A stretch of 64,000 nt of DNA, taken from assembly GCA_037576215.1 (NCBI GenBank), contig JBANDB010000012.1, positions 1,488,001-1,552,000 on the forward strand, read 5' to 3'. Under the pieces are notes generated by a model, which had not been told where the DNA came from, made no database searches, and saw nothing but the letters and a program-made list of their open reading frames with translations. A program made the position numbers and the translations under genes. The stretch comes from Armillaria gallica. Lineage: Eukaryota; Basidiomycota; Agaricomycetes; Agaricales; Physalacriaceae. Below, piece after piece: positions 10,567-23,071 of the stretch (positions are counted from its first letter, which is position 1; each line of letters begins with the position of its first letter).

Positions 10567-12891
10567 GTGATTGGGACTTTCGCCGCTTATTTTAGCGCTC
10601 GTGAGCGCATACAAACAGCTCTGCTTCTACCTGTCTTTCGACAGCTCTTCAGGATTATGTTGATTGGACCATCAAACTCGAATGCAGAGCGGAACATGGC
10701 CATCGCACGCGACGGAAATGCCGAGGCTGAAGAATTGAGGACTCGAGGAGCACAAGAACGAGCCGGATAAGCAGGATATAGATGGACTGGAGAGGGAAAA
10801 GAGAGCAGGAACAAGATGAAGTTCCCACAGTGACCTTGTCTAATTCAGCCAGCGCGAAGGAGATGTTTGGGGCGATGAGGAGACCGAGTCTACAGCTAAG
10901 AAAGGCGCGAAAAATGCTTCCTGATGTCACTTTGTATCTTATGAAGCGAATAGCAAACAATCCGTCAACTTATGAAGGGAAATACCCCGAAGATGCTACT
11001 TACGAAGAACCGATTTCGAATGCAGCATTCATGATGCTAACATGATCGACCGTGAGGTCGACGTGCTTTGTGAGTCTGTAGTTGCCTTTGCGTTGCTTCG
11101 TTATTGAGAATGTTGAAAGCGGGTCTTTTCTTGGCAATCGTCGCGTATTTGTCGCCCACAAGACTTTCAAGCGGACTACGCCCCTAGGTCAGCGTCTTTG
11201 CTTTTCGACTTGGTCCTTGTTCAGCGTGCCATCGGCAACGGTGCTTCGATCAATGTCATTTCTCCCTCCCCACTGAGTCCCAGCGTCGCCTTCATGCCTG
11301 CTACCACAGACGTCTGGGTGAACGGGCTCTGGTTTACCAGCCTGTTCCTAAGTCTGACGACTGCGCTTGTCGCTGTTCTCTACCGACTCGTGAATATTGA
11401 CCGCATATCGAGAGAAGATGCTCGAAAGCGGTGCAATCGCGTGGATTGGGATTCGTGACTAGGTTATGAGTCGCTGGGAAAGCCGTACCCATACCGCACC
11501 GTCCAGGATCTCGCGATTCTGACGAGAAGAAAGGAAAGAGAGGAGACAACCCACGAATGGGGCTACGACTACGTCAAGGCGAAAATCCATTTATGTCCTT
11601 GGCCTGCTAGCGGGAGGAAGGCCTGGTGGATCGAGCTGTATTTTCTTAGACTTCCCGGCTATCCTCTGAAGCTGCCGCCGTTTTGTTGGTCTCGCCTTAT
11701 ACGTGTTGCATACGGCGGAGGGTATCTTTGATTCCCCGGATCCCGCTGCTGATAATCACACCAATATGTTTCCCTTTGATCTCTGCTCTGCTGCCTCGCA
11801 GAAGGGCGTAAAGCATGATTCTATGTCTCCGTTGGTTCTCGAATTCAAGGATGCGCTGCCTTGTTTTGCGGTCGAGATCTACAGCGTTGTCCTTTCTCAG
11901 CTTGCTGAATATCCACTATCGTGCCAGCCATCGTTGCCCCTGCGTCTGAGAATGTTCGTGGCGGCTATCGAATGCCTACTTCACGGACTTTCTCTGATGT
12001 GTCTCACACCACGATTAATTTCTCGTTGCACTCTACTGTAAAGTGGATCAGTCACGGCGGTCTATGAAGATATCCTCAACTGCCTCTGTTATCCAAGAAT
12101 AGGATGAGCGGAATGCCGTGTCACCGTGGAACGAATCGTGCTACGATACTGCCCTCGCCTATCGGCGTTCAATATCAATCGCCATCTCCCCTCAGCTTGT
12201 GCTTTGCGTGGTCTCCAATCGATAATCCATTTTATGACAATCAGCTGGGACCACGTTCGGGGCTGCTCACACCGATCTAACATCGCATGTTATATGCTAG
12301 CTGACATTCTCGCGAAGCGTTTTCCTGCAGCTTACGCTGTCTTCCTTGAAAATCAATGTCTCGAGTTTTTTTGGAAACTATGCGTTTCGTGTGGAATCGG
12401 TTCATGTCATCCGCGAGTACCGTGCTGGACTTTTCACCATGTTATACGGATTGGATGGAGCCATAGACGCGACGACACTACAGCAACATCTCCGTGAACC
12501 GCAGAATCTTTTACTACGTGCCCTGTCTTGGCCACACAGGAAGGGGAACTTATGGACCGCTCAGCCATTTGTCGTGATATCAAAGCACCGGCGCGGCTTC
12601 GTCCGCAAGATCCTGCCTGTGATGAGTGTCGCAGGAAACTTCGTGATTTAGAATGATGACGAAGACTTGATCGACAGATTCAACCTACACTTTGGCCCGG
12701 TACAGGCAAGTCAAAATGTACGCCATCAAATGTGCGATCAGCGTGCTTGATGCCTTGTCTGACGACCACCTGGTAAGCTGATATTTCCCTCCCATAGCAA
12801 CCTTTGTCTGACCATCAATCCAGGTGTTGGCTTGGACGCGGCCACAGAAGCCCGCATAGATCGCTTTCTGGGGCGGTGCCGCACTGTTTGA
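10567..12891 (+). pseudogene. DUF6535-type membrane protein, broken chimeric copy 3
   Basis: Third tandem copy. The N-terminal half resembles copies 1 and 2: polar leader (10567-11045), intron near 11070-11115, then LLFDLVLVQRAI and WFTSLFLSLTTALVAVL (11198-11375). Straight after VAVL the frame switches to YRLVNIDRISREDARKR and related sequence that matches the orphan protein gene at 43680-44709, not the family. Family similarity resumes near 11590. Unlike copies 1 and 2 it keeps the C-terminal region: blocks to 12770, a GTAAGCTGATAT donor shared with copy 4, an intron, and a terminal exon reading GLDAATEARIDRFLG with TGA at 12889-12891. Stops and frameshifts show it is not functional. Confidence 0.75.
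11376..11590 (+). repeat. Captured fragment of the 43.7-44.7 kb orphan gene
   Basis: About 215 bases inside copy 3 match, on the opposite strand, the coding exon of the orphan gene at 43680-44709 (its 44215-44020 part). Both encode LYRLVNI, a WDS tripeptide and the block SLGKPYPYRTVQ followed by a lysine/glutamate-rich stretch. The match is visibly high at base level, but this copy has a TGA after WDS. It replaces the part of the DUF6535 gene that copy 2 has between about 5955 and 6700. Direction of capture is not shown by the sequence. Confidence 0.75.
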
Positions 12892-13447
12892 AAGCTGAAA
12901 GATCGATAAGACGGTGACTTGAAATTTCATCTCAGTCTGTCTACTGTCAACCAATCGCGTATAGTGTGGGTAAGATACGTAACTAAGGATTCTGAGCTGC
13001 ATATTACCTCGTACTGTAAGTATGTAGCTGTGTTTACTGTACACATAGTATCTTATCTCAAGCAGCCTTTTCGCTCGCGGTTCACCATCAAGTGCATTGC
13101 GGTTGAAACTTTGTGCCATCGCCATCGCCAAGGACACAAATTTCGAGTTGTTGTATGTCTGTTCGGCGGCCAAGCCAAGCAATTTATTGGTATCATCGTG
13201 GCTTTATAGCGGGAGGGTAACGTTACAGGGGCTATTGTTCTTGGTGGCATTATTTGTCAACACCGTATAAACACGGCAAGCACCCCTTAATTCCCTTTCT
13301 TTCCTACTTCCACCTTCGAGTATCGACGACTCTCCGAAGTATATTAACCCGCTGAGCAGGACTGAGAAAACGGCAGCGCCATTTCTCTCTACACACCGAT
13401 AACCAAAAACTAAAACCGCCTTTTTCGTCTTTCTATTCCTCGTCGCC
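12892..13447. other. Intergenic, with upstream region of the secreted protein gene
   Basis: No gene supported. An antisense frame over 12685-13182 overlaps the copy 3 C-terminal exons and its intron and shows no family resemblance, so I treat it as chance. A weak TATA-like GTATATTAA near 13339-13347 and pyrimidine-rich sequence up to the ATG at 13448 could be the promoter and leader of the next gene. Confidence 0.4.
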
Positions 13448-13855
13448 ATGAAGACTTCCATGTTCAACTTCACCTTCATCCTCTTCTTTGCGTTCCTCCA
13501 GCTCTTTTCTTTCGTGCAGGCTGTCCCTGCTGGACCCGGAAGTCTCATGGGACATTCCTACCTCATCAGGAGCCCCTCTCAGCCCATCGAGCCCGCCGTC
13601 GTTGCGCGCGATGGTCTTCTTGACCGAGCCGCCCGGTTCCGAGCCATCCAGGAAAGGCGTGTTTCCCGGAGTGCTGGAGATGTTGATGGTCAGGATTTTC
13701 TCTCAGATGAAGGTCCGCCGCCCCCTGCTCACGTTGAGTCCCCCCAGCCCTCAATTAGCGTCCCTCCCCCTCGCGTACATGCCCCGAAGAAGAAGACAAA
13801 GAAGATGATGGAAAAGAAGAAGAAACAAACGAAGAAGCAGAAGAGGGATGATTAG
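13448..13855 (+). CDS. Small secreted protein with lysine-rich tail
   Basis: Uninterrupted frame of 135 residues. The first about 26 residues form a signal peptide (FTFILFFAFLQLFSFVQA then VPAGPG). The middle is polar with proline clusters and a stretch GPPPPAHVESPQPSISVPPP at about residues 96-115. The last 20 residues or so are almost entirely lysine with arginine, glutamine and methionine. No cysteine pairs, so not a classic cysteine-rich effector. The context CGCC before the ATG is good for translation. The design of a secretion signal, flexible proline linker and polybasic end suggests a cell-wall, nucleic-acid or membrane-binding secreted protein, but that is inference. I do not recognise a family. 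Confidence 0.6.
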   Translation: MKTSMFNFTFILFFAFLQLFSFVQAVPAGPGSLMGHSYLIRSPSQPIEPAVVARDGLLDRAARFRAIQERRVSRSAGDVDGQDFLSDEGPPPPAHVESPQPSISVPPPRVHAPKKKTKKMMEKKKKQTKKQKRDD

Positions 13856-14067
13856 CGGTTGGTCTCGGGCAAGCTCCCGTAATGATGATGATTGGCTGGT
13901 ACGGGTTTCCAGTCAAGAACGTTCGTTATCTTTATCCTCCCTAGTATGCTACGCGTACACATCGCTGTTGAACAGAATGATATTGGATATCGGTATAAAA
14001 AAATGTCGTACATAAAATATCGGCCCCTTGGCGTGCGACAGGTGACAGAGCCGAGAACCTGCGGCTC

Positions 14068-14949
14068 TTACCACCAGCAACGCCCGGATATACTTTCAGA
14101 CCAAGCCACTTCTGCATCCTGAATAGTTACTGTACGAAAGAGACCCATCCGTAACGGAGATAGCAACACCAAGCGCTGCTGGTGCCGGGATAAAAGACGC
14201 CTGAGGGACGCCATCGTCTCCTCATACAGGTCCATCATATTCAACCAGTTATCCAGCGGCTTCAAGGGACAATGCACGAAAACCTTTCGCAGCGTCAAAG
14301 CCGATTCTTCCTCCAGCGTCTGCAAAATCTGCTCCAACTCGGGAACAAACGACTGCGAATGCTCCGGAGCTGCTAACCGCAGATTAACAAGACCTGGCGT
14401 GAGTTTCGAGATCTGGTCTGTAAGGTATGAAGGTGAGGAGAGCGGAGAGAGATACAGATGGCGAAGACATGGGAATTGAAGCCGCTCGTCGACGTCGGGG
14501 AACCCGTCCAGCGAACCGTAGAGCGTCAGTTCGCGGAGCAGGGGGAGGTTGACGGGTAATAGTGGGAACGGGCGGTAGAAGATGAAGAAAGCGTGCAGGA
14601 CCTCGACAGTCCCGGTGATATACTGGAGGATCTGCTCAAAGGCGGCGTAGGCCTTGGCTCGTCGCGAGTACTCGGAAGTGATAGCCTTGGGATTCTCTGC
14701 CGTCGAGCGAGCGTGTGCAGATATAAAGATATACCGCACCCGGCGAAGGCTGGGCGGCGTACGCTCCAAGGCAGCTGCAAAGGCCACGAGCTGCTCGTAG
14801 CCAATGATGGAGATCGATTGCAGTCTACACATTTCCGAGGTTTCTCTCACGAATTTAGAGACCAAAGAGAGTGAGCGGCCTGTGTAGCCGTTGTCCGTGC
14901 AGGCGTAAGAAAATATTTCGCTGCAGATTTCTGCTGGACAGCGTTCCAT
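14068..14949 (-). CDS. F-box protein
   Basis: Single-exon frame of 293 residues starting at ATG 14949. Residues 3-40 (CPAEICSEIFSYACTDNGYT with SLSLVSKFVRE) fit the F-box, which docks Skp1 in SCF ubiquitin ligases. The rest has leucine-rich, LRR-like spacing (LPLLRELTLYGSL, FPCLRHLYLSPL, LTPGLVNLRL) typical of the large F-box families of mushroom fungi, where it would recognise the substrate. It acts in cytosol or nucleus. The target cannot be told from sequence. The gene is complete and undamaged. The 304 bases between it and the next gene upstream (15254) hold nothing recognisable apart from its presumed promoter. Confidence 0.8.
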   Translation of the reverse strand: MERCPAEICSEIFSYACTDNGYTGRSLSLVSKFVRETSEMCRLQSISIIGYEQLVAFAAALERTPPSLRRVRYIFISAHARSTAENPKAITSEYSRRAKAYAAFEQILQYITGTVEVLHAFFIFYRPFPLLPVNLPLLRELTLYGSLDGFPDVDERLQFPCLRHLYLSPLSSPSYLTDQISKLTPGLVNLRLAAPEHSQSFVPELEQILQTLEEESALTLRKVFVHCPLKPLDNWLNMMDLYEETMASLRRLLSRHQQRLVLLSPLRMGLFRTVTIQDAEVAWSESISGRCWW

Positions 14950-15253
14950 GATGAGCTGCTGCGGTAGTCAGTGGAGATATGGAGGCGTGGAAACCCGGGC
15001 ATACTGGGTATTATTGGTATTCCTCTGGGCGAAGTATGTTTTAAGGATCTGCGAAATATGCAGAAGGAAAGAAATTGGGCATGACAAAAGCGGGGTTCGT
15101 GCAGCAGTGTCCGAGACAAGGACTAGTTCCGAGTGGAGTCGTTCATGACCAAATTGGGGTTGGGACAAAGCGGTGCACACGTGATTCGCTCAAAGCGGTC
15201 AGACGCTTCTGGCTAGATCCGAATATATTCCGAGCTGGATATAAAAATAAAAC

Positions 15254-15999
15254 TTACATCTCCATTTCTTCAGTCACCGTTTCTGGTGTGCAAGTATCGC
15301 ACAAATTAATACGATCCAAATTTAATCCACCCAACCCTCCCAGCTCATCAAGTGTCCGAGAAAATACCTCGTCAAACGCCGTCTGCAATCCGGTAGCCTC
15401 CAGAATATTTCCACTACTATCACCGTCGCCTTCCCACCCAAACAGCCATTCCTCGAGCGTCTCAACACCACCAAGGAGCAAGCTTCTCAGGCGCGTTCGC
15501 TCCGTCTGACTCAGCGGAGATGACTTTACCCCTGCCGCGACGGAATCGACGTCAATCACCAGGTCGACGCCCAAACCCTCCTTGGGATCCCATACTTGGG
15601 ATTGCAGAACCGCCACCCAAGCCTGATCGAGGTCATCCAGCCAGTCCATGAGGTCCACGACGTTCTGCGGATCCGGTGCGTATCCCACGATGGAACCCAG
15701 CACGTCGTTGGTGAGATGGAGGAGGTACGACGTCCGGAGCGATGTCGACGGGTCGATAGGTGGGATCTGCAGTATTATCGAGAGTATCTGGGTTGCTGCC
15801 TCCAGATAGAGCTGCAGTGTCGGTAAATGCGATGTGGGCTGGGAGCTGCATGCGACGTCTCGGAACGGAAGAATATTTCGATCATAAAATTCGCGCTGAC
15901 TGACCGTTTTTTGTAGCCCCGCATCATGTTGAGGAAGCTGTCATCTAGGTAGTCGACGAGTTTTTTCTCTTGTTTCGAAGATAGCGCGCGTGGTGCCAT
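15254..15999 (-). CDS. Conserved fungal protein of unknown function
   Basis: Two exons: 15999-15905 and 15845-15254, with a 59-base GT-AG intron, giving 228 residues in one frame. The start MAPRALSSKQEKKLVDYLD and the segment after the splice, containing LQIPPIDPSTSLRTSYLLH and LMDWLDDLDQAWVAVLQ, read as a helical, acidic protein. I recall similar basidiomycete proteins without an assigned role. No membrane segment or signal peptide. SPLSQTERTRLRSLLLGG at about residues 145-162 looks like a conserved helix. The last residues EEMEM end at TAA 15256-15254. A GTAAGT overlapping the stop could be a further donor, but no suitable downstream exon is seen. Confidence 0.75.
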
Positions 16000-18531
16000 T
16001 GTTTGAGACTCGAATAGGAAATCTTCTCGGATGAGGTGGAGGCTTCAGCCAAGCTTGGCCAACTTTCGACACAGCCGCTTCGCTGCAAATCCCTCCTGAG
16101 CGCCTTTCATCATGATTAGCGTTTCTACGAGTTGCGTCTTCTGAATCGGCCTTGGGTTGGATGTTTGAGCAGGCAGACTTTCCTGTTATTTTGCTAATAG
16201 GTCCCGCCTGGTAGTCTCTCATAGACAGACGACGATACAGACCTGTTGATGAGAGGGAGTGACCCGCCTGGTATCTTCCGGGTCGCCGATCTGTAATGCC
16301 CTGGCCCCTTCGAATCACCGCTGCAAGTTCACAAGATGGGTCATTCACACGTCCTGGGCATAAGGCCCCACTGTGTGGTCTTATTTTTACAAATATCTGA
16401 TCTGCGGGGGCTCTATGCTTTCTGTGCTGCAGAACCGTGATATTCTTATCTGATCTTGCAAACTACCATTCTTTGGACGACAAAATTGTTTTGGCTATGT
16501 AATGCGCAGCAGCTTCAACAGCCTCGAGGCCCTGAATTAAAGGGCCTCATGGTTGACATGCTCCTGCTGACTCGTGCGATGGGGGCGTGGTCTCTCGATC
16601 CTGGTGGCGTTTCCGAGTCACAGATACATCTAAGGCACTGTTTCATTTCCATATATCTAACCAAAATCAATCAATTCGGTACTACTAGTCTCCTCTGGTG
16701 TAAGTGTTTGATCAGTATCGGACGTATTTTGCTCAGCCCCGCGATGCTGCTACTCGGACGTCCGTCGATCATTCCAATACTACTGAGCATCGGCCGGGCC
16801 ACCCTGAAATATTATCTTCTAAACCTCGCATATTTTGCGGTGGAAGAACGACCTGTTCTGATCTCGTGACTTCAAATCAAGGTCGACCAAGTATACCCAA
16901 CCGCACTCGCGTTAGAGAGCAACGTCGCCTTTTTTTTCTCTCAATCTAGGACGACTCTGGTCCTATGGCGGTGTTCATCATAAGCCCTCCGTACCACTTC
17001 CGTCCTAGCGGAAACGATAACCTCGGTCCTGAGCTTTCTCCTGCCTGTCGATTCGATGCCTTCTCTCAGATAGCATTCAACAGCCTGATACTAGGCCAGG
17101 GTCTGATATACTTGCGTCGTACTCTTCTGACCGTGCTGGCCGCCATCAGAAAATTGGAATACACATGTTCGTGTTCTTCAATATCGGTACAGCCCATTTT
17201 GAATGGTGAAACTTCGAATCTAAAGCTGGAGCGATGCAAGAATCTACCTGACAAGCTGTTACAGCCCCACGGATGTGCCCGCTCTGTGCTTCTCGTCCTG
17301 CAACCCCAAACACAGGTGTTCTTCTGTGAAATAAAGTCACCTAGATTCCCATGGTGTTCGAGTTGCAAAGCCGGATCGAGTCGGATAGTTCCATTGTTCT
17401 TTCTGGTCTAGTGACTCGGACGCCAAGCATTCAGACGACGAGACATATGTTCAACAGCTGTGATAGATACCTCTTTGTACTAGTGCAACTTTGGTCTTAT
17501 GTCAATTGTTCGCTGCCTATCCATCGCACAAACGCGGTGAAAGCACCGCCTCCGTTCTATCCTATCGGCAATTATTGATTTCCATTCTGCTCTGAAATTT
17601 ATGGAGTAGCGGCTAGGCTTTTCTTACCGCTATTAGACAGCAATCGTCCCAGCGTGATACTCAAGTCCCACGGCTCTCGCTCTTCGATGATCACGCCGTG
17701 TAGAATTCATGAACGGACTGCTACCATTGGATACATCAACCACCCCCATTTCAGTTCGATCGGCATTGTTATACTTTCAACCGGGACACCACCATCTTGA
17801 AGGGAGTTGCTTCGAAAGAGCAGGCTTTACAGCTTCCCTGTTGAAACCGCCGATAACATTCTATGGACGAGAGATATCAGCTGCCTGGTGCTGTTTCTGC
17901 TTCTAAACTGCGAGGCTAGGCTACTTCGAATCCCAGGTGAGAGCGAGTGTGCTTGACAGGTCGAAGAAGACTAACAGCTTCATGGGCAGGCCAAGCCTAC
18001 CATCCTATTTCATTCTTGGGATTCGGGATACCCTTTGCCCATCAGATATTTCTGTCACAATAAATATAAAATCTATACGGTTTACCTCAAATTTTCGAGG
18101 ATATTCATGCATCGTGATTCAAAACCAATGACGTGACTTGGAATTTTGGTCGTGGTGTATACCGTTTTTTTAATCGTCAAGGCTGGGGGTCTCCAGGATT
18201 TATGGAAGGTACCAGCGGCATCTTTGTGAGGAATGAATGTTTACCCTATGCTATGCTAGATGCGTGATTCGTCGAAGGGGAGATCTATTTCAAGGCCTCA
18301 ACAGCTTGACTCGAGTACAAGGTTTTGATGTATGAATCGAGGAACTCCACACACGGAGTCACTACGCAGCAAACCAGTCGGAGGACCGGAAGTTCTTCAT
18401 GACTTGGTCGCGATAGGGCATATGTACTTTTTAAGGCATACAGCATTGTTTTCTTGTTGAATATATTTCTTCTACCATGTATATATGAACTACTGTCTTG
18501 TTCGCCAGATGCCCATCAACTCATCAGCTCA
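16000..18531. other. Gene-poor region
   Basis: About 2.5 kb in which I can support no gene. Open frames are short, overlap on both strands and lack start context, intron signals or domain resemblance. The longest (16456-16869 and 16965-17411 on the plus strand) are low-complexity mixes with no recognisable motif. AT-rich stretches occur near 18050-18170 and 18430-18490. A TATATAT run at about 18478-18486 may serve the candidate gene at 18532. Confidence 0.4.
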
Positions 18532-19114
18532 ATGGCAAGCTTTTTACTCGATCCCCAACTCAGCATCGCTGCCCTCGTTGCTCTCTTCAGCGTTGTAACA
18601 GCTTGTGAGTCATCGACAACGGTACCAACTCATATGTATCAATCATTTTTATCTAGTAGGCATTATACTCCGTTTATTTCTTCGACAGGAAGATGACGGT
18701 TCCATCAATGTAGCTACTCGGGGGACCGATGAAGACACAGAGTGCGAAGGGTGCATGATGTGCCTTCGCAGTGTCCGAATTGTCAGGGCACCGCCGGCCC
18801 TCCCCCAACCCATCACAACCCCTTCACCCCGCCCCTCGTGGTTCACTTTGAACATCATCCATCATATCATCCAAATTTTCTATGTTATCATCCATTTTAA
18901 TCCCTTCACAACACCTATCTACGTCTCATCCACTGGCAACACTCAATCCGACAATCACACACGCCGTGGCGTGTATTCAGAATCTGACGGGTTCACACAT
19001 CACGGCTTGGGTGACCGGAACTTGAATATCGTCATCGACACTTCGGTCCGTACAAGTGATGTCAATGGTGATGGTACTCAAGGAGGCGGAGGAGAGAATA
19101 CGGAAGGACCCTGA
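18532..19114 (+). CDS. Possible one-pass membrane protein, unknown
   Basis: Two-exon model: 18532-18604 and 18660-19114, joined over a 55-base intron with GTGAGT donor and TAG acceptor, giving 175 residues. The join creates one continuous hydrophobic helix (LSIAALVALFSVVTAC followed by IILRLFL), which neither exon has alone and which supports the splice. After a positively charged RQ the tail is acidic, then proline- and histidine-rich, with a CEGCMMC cysteine group at about residues 55-61. That topology suggests a small membrane-anchored protein. No family recognised. Part of the C-terminal half could be intron or untranslated. Confidence 0.42.
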
Positions 19115-20119
19115 AACATCATGGATCCTGACCGTCAGCAGAGGACGTGTCAAGTTTCAATTTGTAAGTATATGCTCCCTTCGACCCCAACATCGTCGTC
19201 TATGTTCTTTCATGACTTTGCTTTCGTTTTCTCGTTTTCATTTTTTTTGCTTTCGAAATATTGTTTAGCGCTATCGGTTTGACTCATATGTACGTGTTGA
19301 AGGTGTCCCGCCTACCTATATATATATGACATGTTGAATGAACTCGTAAGTCCGCTCTTAAAGTGCGCTTAATCCACGTGGTTATATGGCATGAAAAAGG
19401 GACATCAGGATTTACCATATGATAGTGGGCCTGAAACCGGAATATCAGAAGCTCAAGTGTTGGGCGGCATGGAGAATCACCTAAAGGCTAAGATTCGGCG
19501 CTTCTAAGCAGGCGGTTCAAGCAAAAGTCTCCACTACCGAAGCGGGGGAATAATACCAGCCGAAGACGGACTGAGACTCGGAGTTACGCCAACCGTGGAA
19601 CGCGAGCGGCTCCATCAATGATCACGGACTTGGACACGAGGATCTCCTTGCTAAACACGGTGAGCCAACCGAGAGGAGGGAATTGAAGATTAAATTTGAA
19701 ATGTCGAAGCGCGTGATGAAAGTTTGAGGTGCAAACGTTCGTATCGCTTGTTGGTACAAGCGCACTTCAGCCTAGCGATATCATCGGTGAGCCACCAGTG
19801 CTGCCGAGAGCCGCAGCAAAGTCCGAAACTGCATTTTCAGTAGCTTTCATGAGCTAGCTTGCAGTAGTATCCCTATTATCGTTTGCTAAGGAGCTGAACG
19901 GAAGATAGAAAGGAGGTTAAACTTGAAGGAACGGAGAACAACAATTGAGTTGGCCCCTACCGGCCGGATACCCGACGCGGGAAACTCCGCTAAACTCCGG
20001 CCGACGTTGCGGGGGAAGTAGTGACGCGTTGTCATTCCCCAGGTAAACTTTTTCGCCGGTCTCCGTTTGGTGTGCCCCTACCTTTTCTTCCGTCCCCCAA
20101 CCTTCTGCATTCGTGTCCG
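19115..20119. other. Intergenic, upstream of adenylate kinase
   Basis: About 1 kb with no supportable gene. Frames are short and the sequence is mixed purine-rich. The final 100 bases include CCGGCCGGATACCCG and a pyrimidine-rich run just before the adenylate kinase ATG, plausible promoter and leader sequence. Confidence 0.4.
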
Positions 20120-21069
<950 letters not shown>

Positions 21070-22381
21070 TTAAGGAGGATGTTTACCATAGAGGCCTTTT
21101 GGCAGAGTTAGAGATTCACGTGTCCCGGACTATACCACGGAAGAAGGAACGCTTGAATTGCATAAGTGAGATGGAAGAAAAGATTCGTGGACAATACTCT
21201 GCTGGAGGCTATCTTAGGAACTTTATGCAAATGGTCGACACTGCGGAGTAGTTGCAAACCTTGAATCCAGACGTAAGGTATTGCCACAGTTTCCTCATCT
21301 TAACGAGGCACTAGGCCCCGAACCTGCCACACCAGGGTAAGCATAGCGGCCTGCCGTATCGTACGTTGCTATGGAGGAGACTGAGCGCTCATAAAGAGAG
21401 AATCTAACAAGATAGATATCAGTGGGGCAGTGGTCCTAGAGTGCTGAATAAAAATGTGTTTGCGCGTCTATGCCACAGGCAATAATCTGATGGCCGTGAA
21501 CCGGCATTGCACTTACCGGCGGCAAGTTTGGCGGTTCAGATTCCAGTGGTGCAGCACAGAAAACACTTCTCGCTCGATTTTTCTTCTCATGAAAAAGGCA
21601 TTCCCTGTAACCAGGCACTTCAGAATTTAGTATTCAGGTACGAAGTCTCCTGTGCCTTTCAAACGTGCGCAGCACCTTGATCTACATGATGCGCCCAAGT
21701 GAATTCCCATAGAAATTATGCCGTAAACTGAATCAAAAAGCAGCTAGCGCGATTGAGATTTACGCAGCAGCGGCGACTAGAAGCTCACCTAACGTGGTCG
21801 TATATGAAGCAAGAGACTAGGAAGCAAGTAGGAACTACGTTGCGCAAGAGACGGAAAGAAGCGGCGAGTGCCAAACGATCACCATGGAGCTGACTAAGCC
21901 GTGCTTACGTTGATGGGATTTAGGCTTTCGGTTCACAACGAGACGCGAAAAAAAAGGCTGGGTCGCTATTTCATTTCGACAAGCATTGCACGGCTCTGTA
22001 GGAGCGAGTACCAACTCACAGAACATATAATTCAGCGAGAGAGGATGCAGGCGACGGACTCCCCTTATTTGCCGAAGGCTCGGCCATCAGATCATCAAAT
22101 TATGTCATCTCTCGTAAGCACTACTAAATTAAACCAAAATCAAACTCAAAATTTGCTAAGCCTAGAGAAGAACAATGGAGTTGCAATGGAGGCTCTGGCT
22201 GCTGTTGGTAAACCGAACATGTAAGGTCAATCGTCGAGGAAGAACAGGGAAATACGAAAATAGGAAATCTGTAGTGTTATCCAACACTCCAAGCTAGAAG
22301 CCTTAAGGGTCTGTCGGCGGAGCAGACCCGCGGTTTTCGCACCTTCGAGGACTGTTTACTATCTAACAAACAAAAGGGGGT
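21070..22381. other. Intergenic
   Basis: 1.3 kb without a supportable gene. Frames on either strand stay below about 110 codons and have no domain resemblance. Nothing resembling a transposon end or RNA gene was seen. Confidence 0.4.
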
Positions 22382-22959
22382 TCACCAATTGGTTTTGATG
22401 TCAGGGCGGTACCGATCAACACATCGTGTAAAGTGCGCATTGCGATTTTCGATCATAAATCGAGTCATGCTTGACCGTTCTATTTTGGATTTTGACCTTT
22501 GCATGGCAACAATGTCGACGTTGTTGACAGTCTTTTCGACTGATGTTCTAGTTCGTTTCTTCATAGTAGGGGCTTTAATATCCTTCCGAGTGTTCCACAT
22601 CGCGTTCACAGCATTTTTCAATTGCTCTGGTGGTTGTTTCTTAGGAGCCGCCCATTTCTCGTCATGACCTCGGAAGTTTGACTTCCGATGCAGCGGCTCT
22701 CGTGTCACCGTCTGGCGGAATTTCTCCTTACTAATAATCACTGTATGTGGCCGTCTTATCGTCGTAAATACGCCCCACTTTCATCATTTAACAGGAAAGC
22801 AATAAGATCGGATAATGAATGGGCGGAAGGCAGCGGAAGGCGAGTACTTGGAGCGCTGTTATCAGTGCGTTCGATGAATATCAAATTCCAGGGGATCAGC
22901 TGGACATATGCGTTATCAGTTTCATAAATCGAAACATCAACTTCTTTGAGTTGCGACAA
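22382..22959 (-). CDS. Weak candidate gene, lysine/arginine-rich
   Basis: Two overlapping minus-strand frames can be joined in phase across a 41-base GT-AG interval (from GAAA to ATGATTATTAGT near 22740-22790). The result is about 170 residues: an N-terminal part with ETDNAYVQLIPWNLIFIE and a strongly basic C-terminal part rich in K, R and S. No ATG is found at the 5' end (the frame opens with TTG at 22959), so an upstream exon would be needed. No family recognised. It could be a decayed or chance frame. Its upstream side faces the regulator gene at 23072. Confidence 0.28.
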
Positions 22960-23071
22960 ATGTATGTTGCTTGCGGATCATATTTTGGTTCCTGCCGTCA
23001 TGAACGCTCACTTCATATAAACTAGAATTAGTGTCTCGACATCTCTTTCTTGCTTCTGTCTGCTCGTCCCT

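Noticed and set aside
12685..13182. Minus-strand frame of 165 codons after DUF6535 copy 3
   Set aside because: Its 3' half is antisense to exons shared by copies 3 and 4, and the rest has no recognisable pattern.
16456..16869. Plus-strand frame of 137 codons
   Set aside because: No start context, domain or consistent splice partner; surrounded by frames of similar length on both strands.
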